From Morinoia aosen (taxonomy: Eukaryota; Arthropoda; Malacostraca; Amphipoda; Talitridae), in contig CM059571.1 of NCBI GenBank assembly GCA_030386875.1, positions 25,786,355-25,850,354 of the forward strand: DNA of 64,000 bases, written 5' to 3'. A program made the translations under genes and the position numbers. The notes under the pieces were generated by a model, which worked only from the letters and a program-made list of their open reading frames with translations, was not told the origin of the DNA and made no database searches. Each line of letters opens with the position of its first letter. Positions within the stretch are counted from its first letter, which is position 1. This document shows, piece after piece, positions 47,601 through 58,270 of this stretch.

Positions 47601-48509
47601 ACTAGGTATGTTGATGCTTACCCCCTTTCAGATAAGTCTGCGGATACTGTCACCAGAGCTTTTGTCCAATACGTCGGAAAATTCTCTGCCCCGAATACGA
47701 TCGTCAGTGACAGAGGCAGCGAATTTACCAATAGGTTATTCCAGGACGTCTGCAAAAATCTCAAAGCGAGATCACAAACGACGACTGCTTACCACGCGAT
47801 GGCGAACGGTTGCTGCGAGAGAATGAACGGTATCTTAAAGACTGCAATCTCTCACTTAGTGGCTGAAGATAAGTTCACTTGGGACGAGAGCGTAGCCTTT
47901 GCGACTCTCGCGGTAAATACTTCCTATCAAACTGCGATTAAAGACACGCCGTTCTTTCTGTTCTACGGCCGAGACGCAAACCTTCCCTTCCACGACATCT
48001 TCAAGGAGCAGCCTATAAACTACGCATGTGACAAAGAGTATTCAACTGAAGTCTCGCTCCGACTGTCCAAAGCATTTGCTGCAGTTCGGAAGAATTCGGA
48101 AGCTGCGAGGCAAGCTGCCGCAAACATTTATAATCGAACGGCCAAAGAATGTGACATTCAAGCAGGAGAGCTAATCATGCTTAGGAACGTAACTGGACAC
48201 ACTGAAGGCAGAGCCTTCCCTTCGCGCTTCAGAGGCCCATACAGAATTACCTCCAGACGTGGAAATAACATCACTATCAGAGGTCTATATTCAGACCGAA
48301 AGGAGCAGACCGTGCACCTGAACCGTGTGAAACGTGCTTATCTTGACGACGCCATGGCCTTCCCTTTCAACAACGACGAAGAAAAGGACGAACTGCAAGG
48401 GGCAGAGACGAACGACATTCCTGCAGTGCCGAGCACAAGCCAGAGAAATGAAGAAATGATCCCTAGGTACTCTCTGAGAAATCGGACGAGACGCCCAAAC
48501 TATGTATGA
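44580..48509 (+). pseudogene. Pol polyprotein of the gypsy element: protease, RT, RNase H, integrase; one in-frame TGA
   Basis: Read by -1 frameshift from gag, about 1,300 codons remain in one frame. Protease: FVDSGSSVTLV (Asp at 44,655) and VLIGRDFL. RT: YSPWSSPILTVRKNDG, VVDFRLIN, then YVDD at 46,104-46,115. RNase H: HTDASGIAIGG (Asp at 46,551), SATELEALAI, VVTDHRPL. Integrase: HMGFLRTLERAR and CLACQRTR as zinc finger, then the triad at 47,535 (AVDLVELP), 47,709 (VSDRGSEF) and 47,817 (CCERMNG). The basic tail is RYSLRNRTRRPNYV. The single defect is TGA at 45,924-45,926 inside RT (LFTTLDM before it, SSYHQIEL after it). It separates protease and early RT from everything downstream. Readthrough is conceivable but unproven. 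The frame is otherwise undamaged, so the copy is young. Confidence 0.93.
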
Positions 48510-49202
48510 TTATTTGTGTCTCGCAAGGACGTCCCAAAACTTCGATGATGATTACTCCATTTCATTCTAAAGATGTGCTATGTTTAATATTAAGAATGTT
48601 TTCTAACCATTATCTTGTGTTTAACATTTCTTTCGTATTACCAATTTAGGATACGTGCTTTGACTTAGAATTAACTGATTTTCCACGTCCCAAAATTTCA
48701 ATAATGACTATATCATTTCACTCCCAAATGTTCTATGTTTAATATCAAGAATGTTTCCTAATCATTTCCCTTGTGTTTAACATTTCTTTCATATTCCAAT
48801 TTTAGGATAAGTGCTTCGACTTAAATTTAAATGATTTCTCCAGCGAAATGCAGATAGGATGTATTACATGACTAATGTCGATTTATAAATCAATTTATGT
48901 ATTTACCTTGAGGATGCTCATTATTCGGATAAAAATTTTACTCGATGTCAAATTTGTAACCCGTTCGTATGTCTTTTTATAGCTCTTCCCCAGGAAGGCG
49001 TGCTAATACGTAGGAACTTTCCTTTGCAGCCCACTAATTATCCGAGATATTGAATGTCATATTATGTATTTCTCATTAACTTCATTTACTGTGCATTTAT
49101 TTCATTTTGTGTTCTCTAACGGATTTCTTTGAGCTTATTGCGTTAGATTACCTTGATCTCTCATAAGTTTAATTAATTTACCTTTCATTTATTTCATTTG
49201 TG
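48510..49202 (+). other. 3' non-coding part of repeat unit 1
   Basis: AT-rich sequence follows the integrase stop, with an internal near-duplication: a block starting CCCAAAACTTCGATGATGATTA is echoed about 160 bp later (CCCAAAATTTCAATAATGACTA). No gene is visible. It recurs after each RNase H-integrase copy. Confidence 0.75.
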
Positions 49203-51273
49203 ATTTAAGTGGACGGACGTCCATCAGCGAGCTTTCGATGACTTGAAAGATAAACTTGTGTCTGCGCCTATACTTAAATTTCCTGACTTTCAGAGAGAGT
49301 TTGTGTTGCACACTGATGCCTCGGGCATTGCAATTGGTGGAGCATTACTTCAGATGCACGACGGCATTGAGTTACCTGTAGCATACTATAGTCGAAAATT
49401 AAAAGGAAATGAACTTAAGTACTCTGCAACAGAACTCGAAGCTCTCGCTATCCATGATTCAATCAAACATTATGATGCGTACCTGTACTTAAATGAGTTC
49501 GTCGTGGTAACAGATCACCGTCCCTTAACGTTCATTTTTGCTAATAAAACAGGTAATCACCGTATTTCAAGGTGGGCTCTGCTTCTTCAGGAATATAATT
49601 TCTCTGTTCGGTACAAGCCGGGAGCACTACACCATTTGCCCGACTATTTGTCTAGATCCGAAAGAATCGTCAATGCTGTCGTAGACACTGCTGAGTCAAA
49701 CTGTAGTAATAAGAATGATCCTAAAATTAATGCTGATGTTCCTTCTAGAATTAAGCCTTGTTCTAATAATAATGCGACAGATGTTCCCGTCGACGACGTG
49801 TGCCCTCCACCCGTGTACAGTGAACGTGATAAGAGTGTTGCCGTCGAGGCAAAGCAATTGAGCCTGGATGATGTTGTTTCAGAGCAAGAAAAGGACTCAT
49901 TTTGGTCTGGTGTAAGAAACTTGTTAACTGGCAATGACTTGGGTGATACTAAGATTTCAAACATTGACGAATATTTTATTGATGAGAACAATGTCCTGTG
50001 TAGATTGTCGAGAAAGAAACGCAGAAACGGTAGAAGTAATGTACAAATAGTCATTCCTAAGTCTTTAGTTAAGGTAGCTTTAAAGCTGAGCCATGACAAC
50101 GATTTGTCCTCTCATATGGGTTTCCTGAGAACTCTTGAACGTGCCAGAGATAAATTCTTCTGGATTAATCAGATTCGTGACGTCAAAGATTATGTAAAGA
50201 AATGTCTAGCTTGCCAACGAACAAGATGGCAAGGTCAATTTAAAGTCCCCTTGGGAAAATTCCCTGAAACCTCCTATCCCCTTGAAAGAGTTGCAGTTGA
50301 CCTTGTTGAGCTTCCTGTTAGTTACGCAGGCAACAAATACCTTCTAACGATAGTTGATCATTTTACTAGGTATGTTGATGCTTACCCCCTTTCAGATAAG
50401 TCTGCGGATACTGTCACCAGAGCTTTTGTCCAATACGTCGGAAAATTCTCTGCCCCGAATACGATCGTCAGTGACAGAGGCAGCGAATTTACCAATAGGT
50501 TATTCCAGGACGTCTGCAAAAATCTCAAAGCGAGATCACAAACGACGACTGCTTACCACGCGATGGCGAACGGTTGCTGCGAGAGAATGAACGGTATCTT
50601 AAAGACTGCAATCTCTCACTTAGCGGCTGAAGATAAGTTCACTTGGGACGAGAGCGTAGCCTTTGCGACTCTCGCGGTAAATACTTCCTATCAAACTGCG
50701 ATTAAAGACACGCCGTTCTTTCTGTTCTACGGCCGAGACGCAAACCTTCCCTTCCACGACATCTTCAAGGAGCAGCCTATAAACTACGCATGTGACAAAG
50801 AGTATTCAACTGAAGTCTCGCTCCGACTGTCCAAAGCATTTGCTGCAGTTCGGAAGAATTCGGAAGCTGCGAGGCAAGCTGCCGCAAACATTTATAATCG
50901 AACGGCCAAAGAATGTGACATTCAAGCAGGAGAGCTAATCATGCTTAGGAACGTAACTGGACACACTGAAGGCAGAGCCTTCCCTTCGCGCTTCAGAGGC
51001 CCATACAGAATTACCTCCAGACGTGGAAATAACATCACTATCAGAGGTCTATATTCAGACCGAAAGGAGCAGACCGTGCACCTGAACCGTGTGAAACGTG
51101 CTTATCTTGACGACGCCATGGCCTTCCCTTTCAACAACGACGAAGAAAAGGACGAACTGCAAGGGGCAGAGACGAACGACATTCCTGCAGTGCCGAGCAC
51201 AAGCCAGAGAAATGAAGAAATGATCCCTAGGTACTCTCTGAGAAATCGGACGAGACGCCCAAACTATGTATGA
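49203..51273 (+). pseudogene. RNase H-integrase copy 2 (open but without protease or RT)
   Basis: This repeats pol from within the RNase H region to the integrase stop. The segment is fully open from 49,243 to 51,273 (676 codons from an internal Met) and keeps the RNase H DAS motif and the integrase D-D-E residues (Glu at 50,581). Relative to copy 1 it has a Met-to-Ile change, a Val-to-Ala change and a private Ala-to-Ser change in the integrase zinc-finger region. There is no promoter, gag or frameshift site in front of it, and 3' non-coding sequence precedes it. I therefore regard it as an untranslated duplicate. Confidence 0.9.
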
Positions 51274-51963
51274 TTATTTGTGTCTCGCAAGGACGTCCCA
51301 AAACTTCGATGATGATTACTCCATTTCATTCTAAAGATGTGCTATGTTTAATATTAAGAATGTTTTCTAACCATTTCCCTTGTGTTTAACATTTCTTTCG
51401 TATTACCAATTTAGGATACGTGCTTTGACTTAGAATTAACTGATTTTCCACGTCCCAAAATTTCAATAATGACTATATCATTTCACTCCCAAATGTTCTA
51501 TGTTTAATATCAAGAATGTTTCCTAATCATTTCCCTTGTGTTTAACATTTCTTTCATATTCCAATTTTAGGATAAGTGCTTCGACTTAAATTTAAATGAT
51601 TTCTCCAGCGAAATGCAGATAGGATGTATTACATGACTAATGTCGATTTATAAATCAATTTATGTATTTACCTTGAGGATGCTCATTATTCGGATAAAAA
51701 TTTTACTCGATGTCAAATTTGTAACCCGTTCGTATGTCTTTTTATAGCTCTTCCCCAGGAAGGCGTGCTAATACGTAGGAACTTTCCTTTGCAGCCCACT
51801 AATTATCCGAGATATTGAATGTCATATTATGTATTTCTCATTAACTTCATTTACTGTGCATTTATTTCATTTTGTGTTCTCTAACGGATTTCTTTGAGCT
51901 TATTGCGTTAGATTACCTTGATCTCTCATAAGTTTAATTTACCTTTCATTTATTTCATTTGTG
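51274..51963 (+). other. 3' non-coding part of repeat unit 2
   Basis: Same sequence as 48,510-49,202 with a few indels (TTTCCCTTGTG for TATCTTGTG; a 4-bp shorter TTTAATTTACC). No gene. Confidence 0.75.
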
Positions 51964-54034
51964 ATTTAAGTGGACGGACGTCCATCAGCGAGCTTTCGAT
52001 GACTTGAAAGATAAACTTGTGTCTGCGCCTATACTTAAATTTCCTGACTTTCAGAGAGAGTTTGTGTTGCACACTGATGCCTCGGGCATTGCAATTGGTG
52101 GAGCATTACTTCAGATGCACGACGGCATTGAGTTACCTGTAGCATACTATAGTCGAAAATTAAAAGGAAATGAACTTAAGTACTCTGCAACAGAACTCGA
52201 AGCTCTCGCTATCCATGATTCAATCAAACATTATGATGCGTACCTGTACTTAAATGAGTTCGTCGTGGTAACAGATCACCGTCCCTTAACGTTCATTTTT
52301 GCTAATAAAACAGGTAATCACCGTATTTCAAGGTGGGCTCTGCTTCTTCAGGAATATAATTTCTCTGTTCGGTACAAGCCGGGAGCACTACACCATTTGC
52401 CCGACTATTTGTCTAGATCCGAAAGAATCGTCAATGCTGTCGTAGACACTGCTGAGTCAAACTGTAGTAATAAGAATGATCCTAAAATTAATGCTGATGT
52501 TCCTTCTAGAATTAAGCCTTGTTCTAATAATAATGCGACAGATGTTCCCGTCGACGACGTGTGCCCTCCACCCGTGTACAGTGAACGTGATAAGAGTGTT
52601 GCCGTCGAGGCAAAGCAATTGAGCCTGGATGATGTTGTTTCAGAGCAAGAAAAGGACTCATTTTGGTCTGGTGTAAGAATCTTGTTAACTGGCAATGACT
52701 TGGGTGATACTAAGATTTCAAACATTGACGAATATTTTATTGATGAGAACAATGTCCTGTGTAGATTGTCGAGAAAGAAACGCAGAAACGGTAGAAGTAA
52801 TGTACAAATAGTCATTCCTAAGTCTTTAGTTAAGGTAGCTTTAAAGCTGAGCCATGACAACGATTTGTCCGCTCATATGGGTTTCCTGAGAACTCTTGAA
52901 CGTGCCAGAGATAAATTCTTCTGGATTAATCAGATTCGTGACGTCAAAGATTATGTAAAGAAATGTCTAGCTTGCCAACGAACAAGATGGCAAGGTCAAT
53001 TTAAAGTCCCCTTGGGAAAATTCCCTGAAACCTCCTATCCCCTTGAAAGAGTTGCAGTTGACCTTGTTGAGCTTCCTGTTAGTTACGCAGGCAACAAATA
53101 CCTTCTAACGATAGTTGATCATTTTACTAGGTATGTTGATGCTTACCCCCTTTCAGATAAGTCTGCGGATACTGTCACCAGAGCTTTTGTCCAATACGTC
53201 GGAAAATTCTCTGCCCCGAATACGATCGTCAGTGACAGAGGCAGCGAATTTACCAATAGGTTATTCCAGGACGTCTGCAAAAATCTCAAAGCGAGATCAC
53301 AAACGACGACTGCTTACCACGCGATGGCGAACGGTTGCTGCGAGAGAATGAACGGTATCTTAAAGACTGCAATCTCTCACTTAGCGGCTGAAGATAAGTT
53401 CACTTGGGACGAGAGCGTAGCCTTTGCGACTCTCGCGGTAAATACTTCCTATCAAACTGCGATTAAAGACACGCCGTTCTTTCTGTTCTACGGCCGAGAC
53501 GCAAACCTTCCCTTCCACGACATCTTCAAGGAGCAGCCTATAAACTACGCATGTGACAAAGAGTATTCAACTGAAGTCTCGCTCCGACTGTCCAAAGCAT
53601 TTGCTGCAGTTCGGAAGAATTCGGAAGCTGCGAGGCAAGCTGCCGCAAACATTTATAATCGAACGGCCAAAGAATGTGACATTCAAGCCGGAGAGCTAAT
53701 CATGCTTAGGAACGTAACTGGACACACTGAAGGCAGAGCCTTCCCTTCGCGCTTCAGAGGCCCATACAGAATTACCTCCAGACGTGGAAATAACATCACT
53801 ATCAGAGGTCTATATTCAGACCGAAAGGAGCAGACCGTGCACCTGAACCGTGTGAAACGTGCTTATCTTGACGACGCCATGGCCTTCCCTTTCAACAACG
53901 ACGAAGAAAAGGACGAACTGCAAGGGGCAGAGACGAACGACATTCCTGCAGTGCCGAGCACAAGCCAGAGAAATGAAGAAATGATCCCTAGGTACTCTCT
54001 GAGAAATCGGACGAGACGCCCAAACTATGTATGA
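51964..54034 (+). pseudogene. RNase H-integrase copy 3 (open but without protease or RT)
   Basis: Third copy, open from 52,004 to 54,034 (676 codons), with RNase H and complete integrase motifs (catalytic Glu at 53,342). It shares the copy-2 Ile and Ala changes and has a private Asn-to-Ile change in SGVRILLTG. As for copy 2, nothing upstream suggests translation. The very low divergence implies recent origin, or concerted evolution by gene conversion. Confidence 0.9.
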
Positions 54035-55739
54035 TTATTTGTGTCTCGCAAGGACGTCCCAAAACTTCGATGATGATTACTCCATTTCATTCTAAAGATG
54101 TGCTATGTTTAATATTAAGAATGTTTTCTAACCATTTCCCTTGTGTTTAACATTTCTTTCGTATTACCAATTTAGGATACGTGCTTTGACTTAGAATTAA
54201 CTGATTTTCCACGTCCCAAAATTTCAATAATGACTATATCATTTCCCTCCCAAATGTTCTATGTTTAATATCAAGAATGTTTCCTAATCATTTCCCTTGT
54301 GTTTAACATTTCTTTCATATTCCAATTTTAGGATAAGTGCTTCGACTTAAATTTAAATGATTTCTCCAGCGAAATGCAGATAGGATGTATTACATGACTA
54401 ATGTCGATTTATAAATCAATTTATGTATTTACCTTGAGGATGCTCATTATTCGGATAAAAATTTTACTCGATGTCAAATTTGTAACCCGTTCGTATGTCT
54501 TTTTATAGCTCTTCCCCAGGAAGGCGTGCTAATACGTAGGAACTTTCCTTTGCAGCCCACTAATTATCCGAGATATTGAATGTCATATTATGTATTTCTC
54601 ATTAACTTCATTTACTGTGCATTTATTTCATTTTGTGTTCTCTAACGGATTTCTTTGAGCTTATTGCGTTAGATTACCTTGATCTCTCATAAGTTTAATT
54701 TACCTTTCATTTATTTCATTTGTGTTGGTTATAATGTTCTCTAAAGGATTTCTTTGAGCTTATTGCGCATTAGATTACTTTGATTCTAGTTAAAATGCTA
54801 TCGAAGGATGGTACACCGGGCTGTAAATGACAGAGGGTAAGATGGAATGAGTAGATGGACACAATTGATTACGATAAGCCGAAGAAATCCGAGAGAAAAA
54901 TTTTGTCAAAGCCTGAGATTAACGTGGAACGATTGATTACAGCAATGCTGCGCCGACTGGGGTCTGAGCAGCGGCAGCACACACCCTCCTCTCTCCACCG
55001 CAGCTACGCCGCGGCTGGGAAGCCGTGTACGGGGCTACAGGCGCACAGCACTCACGCACCGCTCGCCAGCGCGACAGTGCAGCGACCCAGAGGCGGTGTG
55101 CAGGCGCGCAGTACAATACCAACGCTATGGCAACACCGCTCTCCATACCAGCTGTTTCTACTACGCGTCGTCAGCGACGACCTTGCTATTAAAGGGCCTC
55201 AGCTGTCCTGGCGTGCCGCAGCCCCAGCTGTACAGACGCAATCGGCGGATCCAGCTTACATCTGCAACAACAGTACACCCACTCGTACGAAGGACGGGAC
55301 TTTCCCCTGAACATCTATATTTTCGCCGGACACGGATTCAACAACGGCGAAGAAAAAATGAAGAAGATACCGTTGGACAGCAATATGTCCGTAGTAACTA
55401 CACGCAGGAGGTCGAGTATAGACTGATCGATTGCATATTCGATATTTTATTAGGATGGTTTTTACCCCTTTGAACGTCTTCAGAAGGCCTCTGATAGAAC
55501 GTCATTAGCCAAGAGAGAAGGTCTTCGATAGTGAATTGGAATAGGACGTCCCGACGACTACAATAAGCTATCGCTTGTTCAGGATCTTCGATTCAGAAGT
55601 GCGTCAGAAGCACAAATCTCAAGGCTTGTCTAATTTCGCCCCTGCAATGAAGTACGAATCTCAGATGCGTGACTTCAGTAGACGGAAACTTCCATTTTAC
55701 ATCCAGGAGGATGTTGATTAATATAGGTTGGGGGGATTC
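54035..55739 (+). other. 3' region of the gypsy element, with small unassigned ORFs and a G-rich tract
   Basis: 54,035-54,722 is the unit-3 copy of the non-coding repeat. Unique 3' sequence follows. An ORF at 54,855-55,310 (151 codons) starts MDTIDYDKPKKSERK, then becomes Ala/Ser/Thr-rich through a GC-rich patch. It has no signal peptide, membrane segment or known domain, so I do not call it an envelope. Overlapping ORFs (55,096-55,473) are no better supported. The last 20 bases, ATATAGGTTGGGGGGATTC, contain the likely polypurine tract for plus-strand priming. Confidence 0.65.
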
Positions 55740-56619
55740 TGTTATGTCCCTAGTACGAACCGTTAAGTTTTCGCCACAAAAAAGAGTAAAGGGCGGTTGG
55801 ACGTGAGAGCTTACACCGAACTCTGCTATCAGGAAATCTCAAAGCTCAGCAGTATACAACGCGCCAGATGTCGATGTGTACCCAGCGAGGACTCGACCGT
55901 TACAAAAAAGAGGCAACACCGGCTCCCAGGGGCAGCGTGGCAGCGTGGCAACAGCATGGCATCAGCGTGGCAGCGGTATGGCAGCGTGGCAGCGTGTGGA
56001 TGGCAACAGCAGCCCGGTCTCAGCAGGCTGGCGGCTGGGCCATAGCCACAACAAACAATGGCGATCAGCGAGTGGCATCGGGCGAGTGGCAGAGTGGCCG
56101 AGTGGCAATGAGTAGCCGCGACGATACTGCGGGCGTCAACTTCAACGGCTATGATCAGCTGCGGTAACTCCTGCAGCACGACAGCTACTTAAAGGGTTCG
56201 ACGAGGGTTAGGGCATCATCATTAGAGAGCGAAGCTCCATCACTAGAAGGTCTCGTCGTGCCACTTCACTTATTTTGTTTGCATACGGCCGGCACTCCGT
56301 ATTAGTCCCTGACTCTGTGTTAACGTCACGTAATAATTTAACGTACAATTCGAGACCTTAATATTGCACTCCGTCATCGCTGCATATCCAAAGTTGCGTG
56401 AGACCCTCGTAACAATTGTTCTTATATTTGCTAGTCTCATCTACCCCATTGTCATATTTTGTGTACACCTTTCATCATAACAAGTAAAAATGACGTGGCC
56501 ACGTTGAAAGAATCGTGTTTTCTTTCGGAAAATAACTCCTTTGATTTTTAGACTTGAAAAGAAAGAAAATTTGAAAAATCATAAACTCGGATTAATGAAA
56601 AAAAAAAAGAAGTATAACA
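55740..56619 (+). repeat. 3' LTR of the 14.3-kb gypsy element (880 bp)
   Basis: Matches the 5' LTR from TGTTATGTCCC to TATAACA. At about 55,967-56,024 it has 58 extra bases made of further GTGGCAGCG/ATGGCAGCG phrases. I see two substitutions near 56,440-56,455 and a cluster of differences in the last 60 bp. Otherwise the two LTRs look nearly identical, which implies a fairly recent insertion. Confidence 0.93.
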
Positions 56620-56706
56620 CTCCACTACATTCGGAAAAGCGACTCCGACTCTGATTCCACCCTAAAACCTGCGACTCCGGCGACTCCGACTCCCGACTCC
56701 GACTCC
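56620..56706. repeat. Target-site duplication CTCCA (right copy) and rest of the (GACTCC)n tract
   Basis: CTCCA at 56,620-56,624 directly follows TATAACA. The degenerate GCGACTCCGACTC tract from 56,636 continues the microsatellite that stops at 42,346, so the element landed within it. Confidence 0.92.
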
Positions 56707-56879
56707 AAAACCCTTGTTTGGTTAGGTTAGGAAAGGATAGGAAAGGTTTGGTTAGCATTGGTAAGGTGATGTTGACAGAATTTTTTCACAGTTCCACCTC
56801 GCTTAACGATGATATTGTCCGTGGAATTTCTACGGGTCCTGCTACTACTTAATAATACCATTGCCCTTGGCTTATTTGT

Positions 56880-57065
56880 TTGGAGTACGATTCTTCCATT
56901 TCTCTGTCACGTTCATGAGGATAGAATAATGACCGTATCTGTGGTACGAGTTTCGCCAGTGCTCAACTTCAAGAATGTTTTTTAGCACGGGTGCTGTTAG
57001 GATGGATATTTTTGTTTGTCATCCATATCTGGAAAATTTGTTCAAGAAAGGTACTGAATCTCCGG
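56880..57065 (+). repeat. Third copy of the palindrome-arm dispersed repeat
   Basis: AATGACCGTATCTGTGGTACGAGTTTC, split by small changes, then CAAGAATGTTTTTTAGCACGGG, TAGGATGGATAT and CATCCATATCTGGAAAATTTG match the right palindrome arm (39,995-40,110) and, inverted, the left arm (37,255-37,365). The match ends near 57,065, where GTGCACGCTGGAATCTCC begins. A short GCACCGTGCACGCT/GTACCGTGCACGCT direct repeat (57,066 and 57,094) follows. Confidence 0.8.
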
Positions 57066-57855
57066 GCACCGTGCACGCTGGAATCTCCTGGAAGGTACCG
57101 TGCACGCTAGTACAGTAAATATTGACGAAGTGATAAAGCAAGAAACATGCAAGCGAGCAAACATACAAGCAAGCAAGAAAACCACCAGGAAATTGCGTGT
57201 TATTATATAGGGGCATTATTGACTGCATGCCCATGCGTAGATTTATGACTTGTGTGGCTTGACTGTGATACAAAATGAATGCCCATTTCTCAGACGTCAT
57301 TTGTTCAAGTCTGCTTTGAGATACATACTCCGCTGGCCGCTGCAAGATCCTCACTTAGGAACCATACCTCTATAGTCTATACGAGCCTTTGAACCAGATA
57401 GAACCTAGCACGCTGCATATTCCTAGTACATATGGTCGATTAAACGTGATAATTGCGCCCGTAAATAGCAAGGTAAGTGCACGCTGAATTTACGCATTAC
57501 GGAAGCTTTCCTACAGCTCAAATTTAACTGGAACACAACTCGACAATTTAACAGTTCATCAATTGATTTATCACAAGCGATACGCCAGAAGATTGTTTCT
57601 TTAGACTACTAAATGGATGCATTTGAGTCTGCCCTAATAAATTCAACGACTACTAGGGCATCCTATCATCAACGCTATTGTAAGGTGAACAATTATGTTT
57701 AACCTACTTTACTTAACCTAGTTGCACTCTAGACTAATCAATGAATTGGTTTTCTCAAGATCTGATGCTAAATTTTAACAATAATAGTTAATATGGGCAA
57801 TATGTGAACAGCATATTCTAGAAAAGACTTAATATCAGAATAAAGATCTATGTCA
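57066..57855. other. Unassigned sequence
   Basis: A 111-codon reverse ORF (57,019-57,354) has no recognisable domain and overlaps the dispersed repeat. Nothing else was recognised. Confidence 0.5.
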
Positions 57856-58270
57856 TTAAGCATGGCAAATTACCATACCAAGATGTTCATATAGGTAACA
57901 TTCTGATAGAAATAGGGATTCAACATTCGTTTTGAAGGCCTTGTGAAAACTTTTTTCGCGTATCTCAGCAAGGACCGAATTCCAAGTCTTGGTTCCAATG
58001 AAGAGGGCACAGTTGTGGTCGAGCTTTTGAATAATAAGGAAGTAAGAAGTCACTTCTATTTTGCGTTATATAGTCGTGATTGCGTTTATGTAGTCAATAA
58101 TTAAGGTCCTTTTCTCCCTCATTAGTCAATGTCTTATACATGAAATTCCATGTAGAGAATTTTTAGAGGGGCAAAAAATATTTTTCAACTATTGAATGAA
58201 TCATTCGTGGGAACAATACAAACTAATTTTCTTACCGCTCTAACGGTTCTTTTTTGTTCTTGTTCTTGGT
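57856..58270 (-). pseudogene. C-terminal tail of a CR1-like non-LTR polymerase
   Basis: On the reverse strand CALFIGTKTWNSVLAEIR followed by FHKAFKTNVESLFLSECY matches the conserved end of CR1/Rex-like polymerases (family pattern: G.K.WNSLP..IR....F...K..L). Upstream, in other frames, KRTVRAVRKLV near 58,250 and YITQNRSDFLLPYYSKA near 58,040 fit the sequence that usually precedes this tail. Stops and frameshifts are frequent. No RT core is adjacent, so this is a 5'-truncated or deleted copy, possibly of the same family as the RT remnant at 25 kb. Confidence 0.7.

Larger units (their letters stand above)
46440..54722 (+). repeat. Tandem triplication of a 2.76-kb RNase H-integrase-3' unit inside the gypsy element
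   Basis: Unit boundaries fall at about 46,440, 49,203 and 51,964. The phrase GACGGACGTCCATCAGCGAG starts at 46,448, 49,212 and 51,973, giving offsets of 2,764 and 2,761. The junctions read TTTGTG-ATTTAAGT-GGACGGAC, joining the 3' end of one unit to the middle of RNase H, with an ATTTAAGT phrase shared with the unit start. Copies are almost identical. Units 2 and 3 share changes (for example ATT for ATG at the SRIKPC codon, GCCGGGAG, GCGGCTG) and each has one or two private changes. This suggests that 1 to 2 duplicated first, then 2 to 3. Either real amplification or an assembly artefact is possible. Confidence 0.95.
42347..56619 (+). mobile_element. Near-complete Ty3/gypsy LTR retrotransposon with internal triplication
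   Basis: LTRs at 42,347-43,165 and 55,740-56,619 begin TGTTATGTCCC and end TATAACA, and are flanked by the same 5 bp, CTCCA (42,342-42,346 and 56,620-56,624). Inside are a primer-site-like ATTGGTGAGCAGCG just after the left LTR, gag, a -1 frameshift site, and a protease-RT-RNase H-integrase pol. A G-rich tract precedes the right LTR. The order PR-RT-RH-INT is that of ordinary gypsy elements, unlike the element at 26-30 kb. A 2.76-kb unit covering RNase H, integrase and 3' sequence is present three times, so the element is 14.3 kb rather than an expected 8.7 kb. No envelope gene with signal or membrane segments was found. One TGA breaks pol, so this copy is probably not autonomous. Confidence 0.95.

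Noticed and set aside
54855-55310. Envelope gene of an errantivirus-like element
   Set aside because: No signal peptide, furin-like site, fusion or membrane segment is visible; the composition looks like low-complexity GC-rich sequence.
56715-56760. GGTTAGGTTAGG stretch as an insect telomere (TTAGG) remnant
   Set aside because: Only two or three imperfect units are present, and they do not keep a 5-bp TTAGG period. Short GGTTAG runs are common in AT-rich insect DNA.
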